Notes under the pieces: model-generated
Database searches by the model: none
Told to the model about the DNA's origin: nothing
What the model saw: the letters and a program-made list of their open reading frames with translations, nothing else
NCBI RefSeq assembly: GCF_947623445.1
Contig: NC_135243.1
Location: 14,820,501 to 14,884,500 of the forward strand
Direction: 5' to 3'
Source of the DNA: Clavelina lepadiformis
Lineage: Eukaryota; Chordata; Ascidiacea; Aplousobranchia; Clavelinidae
Length of the DNA: 64,000 nucleotides
Part shown: in pieces, positions 34,065-47,220 of the stretch
Layout of the letters: every line of letters begins with the position of its first letter
Position numbering within the stretch: the first letter of the stretch is position 1
Translations under genes and position numbers: made by a program

Positions 34065-34182
34065 GCTTACAACACCCGGTATTCACAGGCAGTCACCCAT
34101 CCAACTACTAACCGGGCCCGAGATTGCTTAACTTCCGAGATCGAACGAGATCGGGTCTACTCAACCTGGTATGGTCGTAAGC
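34065..34182 (-). rRNA. 5S rRNA with fully paired helix I, duplicate
   Basis: 118 nt, same sequence as 29537-29654 by eye, 4528 bp further on, within the duplicated block. Confidence 0.88.
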
Positions 34183-37100
34183 GATTTCAAAAGAAAGAAA
34201 ATGGCATTTTCAAGTATAATTCGATTGCATAGGAAATTAAAAAACGCAAACAGTTGCTAGACATTTGATTGAGAGATACAGCATGACTAAAATGCTTACA
34301 ACACCCGGTATTCCCAGGCAGTCAACCATCCAAGTACTAGCAGGGCCCGAGGTTGCTGGACTATCGAGATCGAACGAGATCAGTTCTGCTCAACCTGGTA
34401 TGGTCGTAGGCGATTTAAAAAGAAAGAAAATGGCCTTTTCAATTCTAATTCGATTGCATAGGAAATTCAAAAAGGCAAATAGTTGCTAAAAATTTAATGT
34501 AAATATACAGCATGACTAAAATGCTTACAATACCCGGTATTCCCATTCGGTCACCCATCCAAGTACTAACAGGGCCAGAGGTTGCTTAACTTCCGAGATC
34601 GAACGAGATCGGGTGTACTCAACCTGGTATGGTCGTAGGCGATTTCAAATGAAAGAAAATAGCTTTTTCAATTCTAATTCGATTGCATAGGAAATTCAAA
34701 AAAGTAAACAGATGTTATAAATTTAATTGAAGTATACTGCCTGACTAAAATGCTTACAACACACGGTATTCCTAGGCGGTCACCCATCCAAGTACTAACC
34801 GGGCCCGAGGTTGCTTAACTTCCGAGATCGAACGAGATCGGGTCTACTCAACCCGGTATGGTCGTAGACGATTTCAAATGAAAGAAAATGGTCTTTCCAA
34901 TTCTAATTCGATTGCATAGGAAATTCAAAAAAGCAAATAGTTGCTATAAATTTGATTAAAATATACAGCATGACTAAAATGCTTACAACACCCGGTATTC
35001 ACAGGCAGTCACCCATCCAACTACTAACCGGGCCCGAGATTGCTTAACTTCCGAGATCGAACGAGATCGGGTCTACTCAACCTGGTATGGTCGTAGGCGA
35101 TTTCAAAAGAAAGAAAATGGCTTTATGAATTCTAATTCGATTGCATAGGAAATTCAAAAAAGCAAATAGTTGCTAAAAATTGAATTGAAATATACAGCAT
35201 GACTAAAATGCTTACAACACCCGGTATTCCCAGGCGGTCACCCATCCAAGTAATAACAGGGCCCGAGGTTGCTTAACTTCCGAGATCGAACGAGATCGGG
35301 TCTACTCAACCTGGTATGGTCGTAGACGATTTCAAATGAAGGAAAATTGTCTTTCCAATTTTAATTCGATTGCATAGGAAATTCAAAAAAGCAAATAGTT
35401 GCTATAAATTTGATTGAAATATACAGCATGTATAAAATGCTTACAACACCCGTTATTCCCAGGCGGTCACCCATCCAAGTACTAACCGGGCCCGAGGTTG
35501 CTTAACTTCCGAGATCGAACGAGATCAGGTCTGCTCAGCCTGGTATGGTCGTAGTTGATTTCAAAAGAAAGAAAATGTCATTTTCAATTCTAATTCGATT
35601 GCATAGGAAATTCAAAAAAGCAAATAGTTGCTATAAATTTGATAGAAATAAACAGCATGACTAAAATGCTTACAACACCCGGTATTCCCAGGCGGTCACC
35701 CATCCAAGCACTAACCGGGCCCGAGGTTGCTTAACTTCCGAGATCGGGTCTACTCAACCTGGTATGGTTGTAGGCGATTTCAAATGAAAGAAAATGTCTT
35801 TTTTATTTATAATTCGTTTGCATAGGAAATTCAAAATCACAAACAGTTGCTATATATTTAATTGAAATATACAGCTTGACTAAATTGCTTACAACACCCG
35901 GTATTCCTAGGCGGTCACAAATCCAAGTACTAACCGGGCCCGAGGTTGCTTAACTTCCGAGATCGGGTCTACTCAACCTGGTATGGTCGTAGGCGATTTC
36001 AAATGAAAGAAAATGGCCTTTTCAATTCTAATTCGATTGCATAGGAAATTCAAAAGGGCAAAAAGTTGTTATAAATTTGATTGAAATATACAACATGACT
36101 AAAATGCTTACAACACCCGGTATAACTAGGCAATCACCCATCCAAGTATTAACTGGGCCCGAGGTTGCTTAACTTCCGAGATCGAACGAGATTGGGTCTA
36201 CTCAACCTGGTATGGTCGAAGGCAATTTGAAAAGAAAGAAAATGGCTTTCTTAATTTTAATTCGATTATATAAGGAATATAAAAACGCAAAGAGTTGCTA
36301 TAAAAATAATTGAAATGTACATCATGACTAAAATGCTTACAACACCCGGTATTCGAAGGCGGTCACCCATCCAAGTACTAACCGGGCCCGAAGTTGATTA
36401 ACTTACGAGATCGAACGAGATCGGGTCTACTCAACCTGGTATTGTCGTAGGCGATTTCAAATGAAAGAAAATGGCGTTTTCAATTCTTATTCGATTGCAT
36501 AGGAAATTCAAAAAAACAAATAGTTGCTATAAATTTGATAGAAATATACAGCATGACTAAAATGCTTACAAAACACGGTATTCCCAGGCGGTCACCCATC
36601 CAAGTACTAACCGGGCTCGAGGTTTGCTTAACTTCCGAGTTTGGGTTTACTCAACCTGGTATGGTCGCAGGCGATTTCAAATGAAAGAAAATGGCTTTTT
36701 AAATTAGAATTCGATTGCATAGGATATTAAAAAAGGAAACAGTTGCTATATATTTAATTGAAATATACAGCATGACTAAATTGCTTACAACACCCGGTAT
36801 TCCCAGGCGGTCACACATCCAAGTACTAACCGGGCCCGAGGTTGCTTAACTTCCGAGATCGAACGAGATGGGGTCTACTCAACCTGGTATGGTCGTAGGC
36901 GATTTCAAATGAAAGAAAGTGGCCTTTTCAATTCCAATTCGATTGCATAAGAAATTCAAAAAAGCAAATAGTTGCTATAAATTTTATTGAAAGATACAGC
37001 ATGACTAAAATGCTTACAACTCCCGGTATTACCAGGCAACACCCATCCAAGTATTAACCGGGCCCGAGGTTGCTTAACTTCCGAGAACGGGTCTACTCAA

Positions 37101-38299
37101 CCTGGTATGGTCGAAGTCGTTTTAAAATGAAAGAAAATGGCTTTTTTAATTCTAATTCGATTGCATAGGAAAATCAAAATCACAAACAGTTGCTATTAAT
37201 TTAATTGAAATAAAAAGCATGACTAAATTGATTATAACACCCGGTATTCCCAGGCGGTCACCCATCCAAGTACTAACCGTGCCCGAGGTTGCTTAACTTC
37301 CGAGATCGGGTATACTCAACCTGGTATGGTCGTAGGCGATTTCAAAAGAAAGAAAAGGGCATTTTCAATTATAATTCGATTGCATAGGAAATATAAAAAA
37401 GCAAACAGTTGCTATAAAAATAATTGAAATATACAGCATGACTAAAATGCTTCCAACACCCGGTAATCCCAGGCAGTCACCCATCCAATTACTAACCGGG
37501 CTCGAGATTGCTTAACTTCCGAGATCGAACGAGATCGGGTCTACTCAACCTGGTATGGTCGTAGTTGATTTCAAAAGAAAGAAAATGGCTTTATGAATTC
37601 TAATTCGATTGCATAGGAAATTCAAAAAAGCAAATAGTTGCTATAATTTTGATTGAAAGATACAGCATGACTAAATTGCTTACAACACCCGGTATTCCCA
37701 GGCGGTAACCCATCCAAGTACTAACCGGGCCCGAGGTTGCTTAACTTCCGAGATCGGGTCTACTCAACCTGGTATGGTCGTAGGCGATTTCAAATGAAAG
37801 AAAATGGCTTTTTTATTTATAATTCGTTTGCATAGGAAATTCAAAATCACAAACAGTTGCTATTAATTTAATTGAAATATACAGCATGACTAAAATGCTT
37901 ACAACACCCGGCATTCCCATGCGGTCGCCCATCCAAGTACTAACCGGGCCCGAGGTTGCTTAACTTCCGAGATCGAACGAGATCGGGTCTACTCGACCTG
38001 GTATGGTCGTAGGCGATTTCAAAAGAAAGAAAATGGCATTTTCAAGTATAATTCGATTGCATAGGAAATTAAAAAACGCAAACAGTTGCTAGACATTTGA
38101 TTGAGAGATACAGCATGACTAAAATGCTTACAACACCCGGTATTCCCAGGCGATCAACCATCCAAGTACTAGCAGGGCCCGAGGTTGCTGGACTTCCGAG
38201 ATCGAACGAGATCAGTTCCGCTCAACCTGGTATGATCGTAGGCGATTTAAAAAGAAAGATAATGGCCTTTTCAATTCTAATTCGATTGCAAAGGAAATT

Positions 38300-41200
38300 C
38301 AAAACAGCAAATAGTTGCCAAAAATTTAATTGAAATATACAGCATGACTAAAATGCTTACAACACCCGGTATTCCCATTCGGTCACCCATCCAAGTACTA
38401 ACAAGGCCAGAGGTTGTTTAACTTCCAAGATCGGGTCTTTTCAACCTGGTATGGTCGTAGGCGTTTTAAAATGAAAGATAATGGCTTTTTTAATTCTAAT
38501 TCGATTGCATAGGAAATTCAAAATCACAAACAGTTGCTATTAATTTAATTGAAATATACAGCATGACTAAATTGCTTATAACACCCGGTATTCCAATGCG
38601 GTCACCCATCCAAGTTATAACCGGGACCGAGGTTGCTTAACTTCCGAGAACGGGTATACTCAACCAGGTATGGTCGTAGGCGATTTCAAAAGAAGGAAAA
38701 GGGCATTTTCAATTATAATTCGATTGCATCGGAAATTAATAAACGCAAACAGTTGCTAGACATTTGATTGAAAGATACAGCATGACTAAAATGCTTACAA
38801 CACCCGGTATTCCCAGGCGGTCAACCATCCAAGTACTAACAAGGCCCGAGTTTGCTTAACTTCCGAGATCGAACGAGATCAGGTCTGCTCAACCTGGTAT
38901 GGTCGTAGGCGATTTCAAAAGAAAGAAAATGGCCTTTTCAATTCTAATTCGATTGCATAGGAAATTCAAAAAAGCAAACAGTTGTTATAAATTTTATTGA
39001 AAGATACAGCATGACTAAAATGCTTACAACACCCGGTATTCCCAGGCGGTCACACATCCAAGTACTAACCGGGCCCGAGTTTGCTTAACTTCCGAGATCG
39101 AACGAGATCGGGTCTACTCAACCTGGTATGGTCGTAGGCGATTTTAAATGAAAGAAAATGGCCTTTTCAATTCTAATTCGATTGCATAGGAAATTCAAAA
39201 AAGCAAAAAGTTGTTATAAATTTGATTGAAAGATACAGCATGACTAAAATGCTTACAACACCCGGTATTACCACGCAATCACCCATCCAATTATTAACTG
39301 GGCCCGAGGTTGCTTAACTTCCGAGATCGGGTCTACTCAACCTGGTATGGTCGTAGGCGTTTTAAAATGAAAGAAAATGACTTTTTTAATTCTAATTCGA
39401 TTGCATAGGAAATTCAAAATAACAAACAGTTGCTATATATTTATTTGAAATATACAGCATGACTAAATTGCTCATAACAGCCGGTATTCCCAGGCGGTCA
39501 CCCATCCAAGTACTAACCGGGCCCGAGGTTGCTTAACTTCCGAGATCGGGTATACTCAACCTAGTATGGTCGTAGGCGATTTCAAAAGAAAGAAAAGGGC
39601 ATTTTCAAATATAATTCGATTGCATAGGAAAATAATAAACGCAAACAGTTGCTAGACATTTGAATGAAAGATACAGCATGACTAAAATGCTTACAACACC
39701 CGGTATTCCCAGGTGGTCAACCATCCAAATACTAACAGGGCCCGAGGTTGCTTAACTTCCGAGATCGAACGAGATCGAGTCTACTCAACCTGGTATGGTC
39801 GTAGACGATTTCAAATGAAAGAAAATGGTCTTTCCAATTCTAATTCGATTGCATAGGAAATTCAAAAAAGCAAATAGTTGCTATAAATTTGATTGAAATT
39901 TACAGCATGACTAAATAGCTTACAACATCCGTTATTCCCATGCGGTCACCCATCCAAGTACTAACCGGGCCCGAGGTTGCTTAACTTCCGAGATCGAACG
40001 AGATCGGGTCTACTCAACCCGGTATGGTCGTAGACGATTTCAAATGAAAGAAAATGGTCTTTCCAATTCTAATTCGATTGCATAGGAAATTCAAAAAAGC
40101 AAATAGTTGCTATAAATTTGATTAAAATATACAGCATGACTAAAATGCTTACAACACCCGTTATTCCCAGGCGGTCACCCATCCAAGTACTAACCGGGCC
40201 CGAGGTTGCTTAACTTCCGAGCTCGGGTCTACTCAACCTGGTATGGTCGTAGACGATTTCAAATGAAGAGAATGGCTTTTTTAATTATAATTCGTTTGCA
40301 TAGGAAATTCAAAATCACAAACAGTTGCTATATATTTAATTGAAATATACAGCATGACTAAAATGCTTACAACATCCGTTATTCCCATGCGGTCACCCAT
40401 CCAAGTACTAACCGGGCCCGAGGTTGCTTAACTTCCGAGATCGAACGAGATCGGGTCTACTCAACCCGGTATGGTCGTAGACGATTTCAAATGAAAGAAA
40501 ATGGTCTTTCCAATTCTAATTCGATTGCATAGGAAATTCAAAAAAGCAAATAGTTGCTATAAATTTGATTGAAATATACAGCATGACTAAAATGCTTACA
40601 ACACCCGTTATTCCCAGGCGGTCACCCATCCAAGTACTAACCGGGCCCGAGGTTGCTTAACTTCCGAGATCGAACGTAATGGGGTCTACTCAACCTGGTA
40701 TGGTCGTAAACGATTTCAAATGAAGGAAAATGGTCTTTCCAATTCTAATTCGATTGCATAAGAAATTCAAAAAAGCAAATAGTTGTTATAAATTTGATTG
40801 AAATATACAGCATGACTAAAATGCTTACAGCACCCGGTATTCCCAGGCGGTCACCCATCCAAGTACTAACCGGTCCCGAGGTTGCTTAACTTCCGAGATC
40901 GGGTCTACTCAACCTGGTATGGTCGTAGGCGTTTTAAATTGAAACAAAATGACTTTTTTAATTTTAATTCGATTGCATAGGAAATTCAAAATCACAAACA
41001 GTTGCTATATATTTATTTGAAATATACAGCATGACTAAATTGCTTATAACAACCGGTATTCCCAGGCGGTCACCCATCCAAGTTATAACCGGGCCCGAGG
41101 TTGCTTAACTTCCGAGATCGGGTATACTCAACCTGGTATGGTCGTAGGCTATTTCAAAAGAAAGAAAAGGGCATTTTCAATTATAATTCGATTGCATAGG

Positions 41201-44200
41201 AAATTAATAAACGCAAACAGTTGCTAGACTTTTGAGTGAAAGATACAGCATGACTAAATTGCTTACAACAACCGGTATTCCCAGGCGGTCACACATCCAA
41301 GTACTAACCGGGCCCGAGGTTGCTTAACTTCCGAGATCGAACGAGATCGGGTCTACTCAACCTGGTATGGTCGTAGGCGAATTGAAATGAAAGAAAATGG
41401 CCTTTTCAATTCTAATTCAATTGCATAGGAAATTCAAAAAAGCAAAAAGTTGTTATAAAGTTGATTGAAAGATACAGCATGACTAAAATGCTTACAACAC
41501 CCGGTATTACCACGCAATCACCCATCCAAGCATTAACCGTGCCCGAGGTTGCTTAACTTCCGAGATCGAGTCTACTCAACCTGGTATGGTCGAAGGCGTT
41601 TTAAAATGAAAGAAAATGACTTTTTTAATTCTAATTCGATTGCATAGGAAATTCAAAATCACAAACATTTGCTATATATTTATTTGAAATATACAGCATG
41701 ACTAAATTGCTTATAACAGCCGGTATTCCCAGGCGGTCACCCATCCAAGTTATAACCGGGCCCGAGGTTGCTTAACTTCCGAGATCGGGTCTACTCAACC
41801 TGGTATGGTCGTAGGCGATTTCAAAAGAAAGGAAAGGGCATTTTCAATTATAATTCGATTGCATAGGAAATTAATAAACGCAAACAGTTGCTAGACATTT
41901 GAGTGAAAGATACAGCATGACTAAATTGCTTACAACAACCGGTATTCCCAGGCGGTCACACATCCAAGTACTAACCGGGCCCGAGGTTGCTTAACTTCCG
42001 AGATCGAACGAGATCGGGTCTACTCAACATGGTATGGTCGTAGGCGAATTGAAATGAAAAAAAATGGCCTTTTCAATTCTAATTCAATTGCATAGGAAAT
42101 TCAAAAAAGCAAAGAGTTGTTATAAGTTTGATTGAAAGATACAGCATGACTAAAATACTTACAACACCCGGTATTACCACGCAATCACCCATCCAAGTAT
42201 TAACCGGGCCCTAGGTTGCTTAACTTCCGAGATCGGGTCTACTCAACCTGGTATGGTCGTAGGCGTTTTAAAATGAAAGAAAATGGCTTTTTTAATTCTA
42301 ATTCGATTGCATAGAAAATTCAAAATCACAAACTGTTGCTATTAATTTAATTGTAATATAAAGCAAGACTAAATTGCTTATGTCACCCGGTATTCCCAGG
42401 CGGTCACCCATCCAAGTTATAACCGGGCCTGAGGTTGCTTAACTTCCGAGATCGGGTATACTCAACCTGGTATGGTCGTAGGCGATTTCAAAAGAAAGAA
42501 AATGGCTTTATGAATTCTAATTCGATTGCATAGGAAATTCAAAAAAGCAAATAGTTGCTAAAAATTGAATTAAATTATACAGCATGACTAAAATGCTTAC
42601 AACACCCGGTATTCCCAGGCGGTCACCCATCCAAGTACTAACCGGGCCCGAGGTTGCTTAACTTCCGAGATCGAACGAGATGGGGTCTACTCAACCTGGT
42701 ATGGTCGTAAACGATTTCAAATGAAGGAAAATGGTCTTTCCAATTCTAATTCGATTGCATAGGAAATTCAAAAAAGCAAATAGTTGTTATAAATTTGATT
42801 GAAATATACAGCATGACTAAAATGCTTACAGCACCCGGTATTCCCAGGCGGTCACCCATGCAAGTACTAACCGGTTCCGAGGTTGCTTAACTTCCGAGAT
42901 CGGGTCTACTCAACCTGGTATGGTCGTAGGCGATTTCAAATGAAAGAAAATGGCTTTTTTAATTATAATTCGATTGCATAGGAAATTCAAAACAGCAAAT
43001 AGTTGCCAAAAATTTAATTGAAATATACAGCATGACTAAAATGCTTACATCACCCGGTATTCCCATTCGGTCACCCATCCAAGTACTAACAGGGCCAGAG
43101 GTTGTTTAACTTCCAAGATCGGGTCTTTTCAACCTGGTATGGTCGTAGGCGTTTTAAAATGAAAGATAATGGCTTTTTTAATTCTAATTCGATTGCATAG
43201 GAAATTCAAAATCACAAACAGTTGCTATTAATTTAATTGAAATATACAGCATGACTAAATTGCTTATAACACCCGGTATTCCCATGCGGTCACCCATCCA
43301 AGTTATAACCGGGACCGAGGTTGCTTAACTTCCGAGATCGGGTATACTCAACCAGGTATGGTCGTAGGCGATTTCAAAAGAAGGAAAAGGGCATTTTCAA
43401 TTATAATTCGATTGCATCGGAAATTAATAAACGCAAACAGTTGCTAGACATTTGATTGAAAGATACAGCATGACTAAAATGCTTACAACACCCGGTATTC
43501 CCAGGCGGTCAACCATCCAAGTACTAACAAGGCCCGAGTTTGCTTAACTTCCGAGATCGAACGAGATCAGGTCTGCTCAACCTGGTATGGTCGTAGGCGA
43601 TTTCAAATGAAAGAAAATGGCCTTTTCAATTCTAATTCGATTGCATAGGAAATTCAAAAAAGCAAACAGTTGTTATAAATTTTATTGAAAGATACAGCAT
43701 GACTAAAATGCTTACAACACCCGGTATTCCCAGGCGGTCACACATCCAAGTACTAACCGGGCCCGAGTTTGCTTAACTTCCGAGATCGAACGAGATCGGG
43801 TCTACTCAACCTGGTATGGTCGTAGGCGATTTTAAATGAAAGAAAATGGCCTTTTCAATTCTAATTCGATTGCATAGGAAATTCAAAAAAGCAAAAAGTT
43901 GTTATAAATTTGATTGAAAGATACAGCATGACTAAAATGCTTACAACACCCGGTATTACCACGCAATCACCCATCCAATTATTAACTGGGCCCGAGGTTG
44001 CTTAACTTCCGAGATCGGGTCTACTCAACCTGGTATGGTCGTAGGCGTTTTAAAATGAAAGAAAATGACTTTTTTAATTCTAATTCGATTGCATAGGAAA
44101 TTCAAAATAACAAACAGTTGCTATATATTTATTTGAAATATACAGCATGACTAAATTGCTCATAACAGCCGGTATTCCCAGGCGGTCACCCATCCAAGTA

Positions 44201-47200
44201 CTAACCGGGCCCGAGGTTGCTTAACTTCCGAGATCGGGTATACTCAACCTAGTATGGTCGTAGGCGATTTCAAAAGAAAGAAAAGGGCATTTTCAAATAT
44301 AATTCGATTGCATAGGAAAATAATAAACGCAAACAGTTGCTAGACATTTGAATGAAAGATACAGCATGACTAAAATGCTTACAACACCCGGTATTCCCAG
44401 GTGGTCAACCATCCAAATACTAACAGGGCCCGAGGTTGCTTAACTTCCGAGATCGAACGAGATCGAGTCTACTCAACCTGGTATGGTCGTAGACGATTTC
44501 AAATGAAAGAAAATGGTCTTTCCAATTCTAATTCGATTGCATAGGAAATTCAAAAAAGCAAATAGTTGCTATAAATTTGATTGAAATTTACAGCATGACT
44601 AAATAGCTTACAACATCCGTTATTCCCATGCGGTCACCCATCCAAGTACTAACCGGGCCCGAGGTTGCTTAACTTCCGAAATCGAACGAGATCGGGTCTA
44701 CTCAACCCGGTATGGTCGTAGACGATTTCAAATGAAAGAAAATGGTCTTTCCAATTCTAATTCGATTGCATAGGAAATTCAAAAAAGCAAATAGTTGCTA
44801 TAAATTTGATTAAAATATACAGCATGACTAAAATGCTTACAACACCCGTTATTCCCAGGCGGTCACCCATCCAAGTACTAACCGGGCCCGAGGTTGCTTA
44901 ACTTCCGAGATCGGGTCTACTCAACCTGGTATGGTCGTAGACGATTTCAAATGAAGAGAATGGCTTTTTTAATTATAATTCGTTTGCATAGGAAATTCAA
45001 AATCACAAACAGTTGCTATATATTTAATTGAAATATACAGCATGACTAAAATGCTTACAACATCCGTTATTCCCATGCGGTCAACCATCCAAGTACTAAC
45101 CGGGCCCGAGGTTGCTTAACTTCCGAGATCGAACGAGATCGGGTCTACTCAACCCGGTATGGTCGTAGACGATTTCAAATGAAAGAAAATGGTCTTTCCA
45201 ATTCTAATTCGATTGCATAGGAAATTCAAAAAAGCAAATAGTTGCTATAAATTTGATTGAAATATACAGCATGACTAAAATGCTTACAACACCCGTTATT
45301 CCCAGGCGGTCACCCATCCAAGTACTAACCGGGCCCGAGGTTGCTTAACTTCCGAGATCGAACGTAATGGGGTCTACTCAACCTGGTATGGTCGTAAACG
45401 ATTTCAAATGAAGGAAAATGGTCTTTCCAATTCTAATTCGATTGCATAAGAAATTCAAAAAAGCAAATAGTTGTTATAAATTTGATTGAAATATACAGCA
45501 TGACTAAAATGCTTACAGCACCCGGTATTCCCAGGCGGTCACCCATCCAAGTACTAACCGGTCCCGAGGTTGCTTAACTTCCGAGATCGGGTCTACTCAA
45601 CCTGGTATGGTCGTAGGCGTTTTAAATTGAAACAAAATGACTTTTTTAATTTTAATTCGATTGCATAGGAAATTCAAAATCACAAACAGTTGCTATATAT
45701 TTATTTGAAATATACAGCATGACTAAATTGCTTATAACAACCGGTATTCCCAGGCGGTCACCCATCCAAGTTATAACCGGGCCCGAGGTTGCTTAACTTC
45801 CGAGATCGGGTATACTCAACCTGGTATGGTCGTAGGCTATTTCAAAAGAAAGAAAAGGGCATTTTCAATTATAATTCGATTGCATAGGAAATTAATAAAC
45901 GCAAACAGTTGCTAGACTTTTGAGTGAAAGATACAGCATGACTAAATTGCTTACAACAACCGGTATTCCCAGGCGGTCACACATCCAAGTACTAACCGGG
46001 CCCGAGGTTGCTTAACTTCCGAGATCGAACGAGATCGGGTCTACTCAACCTGGTATGGTCGTAGGCGAATTGAAATGAAAGAAAATGGCCTTTTCAATTC
46101 TAATTCAATTGCATAGGAAATTCAAAAAAGCAAAAAGTTGTTATAAAGTTGATTGAAAGATACAGCATGACTAAAATGCTTACAACACCCGGTATTACCA
46201 CGCAATCACCCATCCAAGCATTAACCGTGCCCGAGGTTGCTTAACTTCCGAGATCGAGTCTACTCAACCTGGTATGGTCGAAGGCGTTTTAAAATGAAAG
46301 AAAATGACTTTTTTAATTCTAATTCGATTGCATAGGAAATTCAAAATCACAAACATTTGCTATATATTTATTTGAAATATACAGCATGACTAAATTGCTT
46401 ATAACAGCCGGTATTCCCAGGCGGTCACCCATCCAAGTTATAACCGGGCCCGAGGTTGCTTAACTTCCGAGATCGGGTCTACTCAACCTGGTATGGTCGT
46501 AGGCGATTTCAAAAGAAAGGAAAGGGCATTTTCAATTCTAATTCGATTGCATAGGAAATTAATAAACGCAAACAGTTGCTAGACATTTGAGTGAAAGATA
46601 CAGCATGACTAAATTGCTTACAACAACCGGTATTCCCAGGCGGTCACCCATCCAAGTTATAACCGGGCCCGAGGTTGCTTAACTTCCGAGATCGGGTATA
46701 CTCAACCTGGTATGGTCGTAGGCGATTTCAAAAGAAAGAAAATGGCTTTATGAATTCTAATTCGATTGCATAGGAAATTCAAAAAAGCAAATAGTTGCTA
46801 AAAATTGAATTAAATTATACAGCATGACTAAAATGCTTACAACACCCGGTATTCCCAGGCGGTCACCCATCCAAGTACTAACCGGGCCCGAGGTTGCTTA
46901 ACTTCCGAGATCGAACGAGATGGGGTCTACTCAACCTGGTATGGTCGTAAACGATTTCAAATGAAGGAAAATGGTCTTTCCAATTCTAATTCGATTGCAT
47001 AGGAAATTCAAAAAAGCAAATAGTTGTTATAAATTTGATTGAAATATACAGCATGACTAAAATGCTTACAGCACCCGGTATTCCCAGGCGGTCACCCATG
47101 CAAGTACTAACCGGTTCCGAGGTTGCTTAACTTCCGAGATCGGGTCTACTCAACCTGGTATGGTCGTAGGCGATTTCAAATGAAAGAAAATGGCTTTTTT

Positions 47201-47220
47201 AATTATAATTCGATTGCATA
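38300..47220. repeat. About 4.7-kb multi-unit block duplicated in tandem
   Basis: Copy 1 about 38300-42985, copy 2 about 42985-47220. The offset is 4688 bp at first and 4240 bp at the end, so copy 2 lacks about 448 bp (two units) near 46640. Marker: the unit with ACTTCCAAGATCGGGTC at 38424 and 43112. Confidence 0.85.

Larger units (their letters stand above)
29170..37570. repeat. About 4.5-kb multi-unit block duplicated in tandem
   Basis: Copy 1 about 29170-33725, copy 2 about 33725-37570. The offset is 4528 bp over the first ~860 bp and then 3842 bp, so copy 2 lacks about 686 bp (three units) near 34600. Otherwise almost identical by eye. Confidence 0.85.

Noticed and set aside
13385-47220. 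Block duplications as assembly artefacts
   Set aside because: Copies differ by whole-unit deletions, point changes and separate transposon insertions with their own target duplications, which an artefact would not produce. Small errors cannot be excluded without reads.
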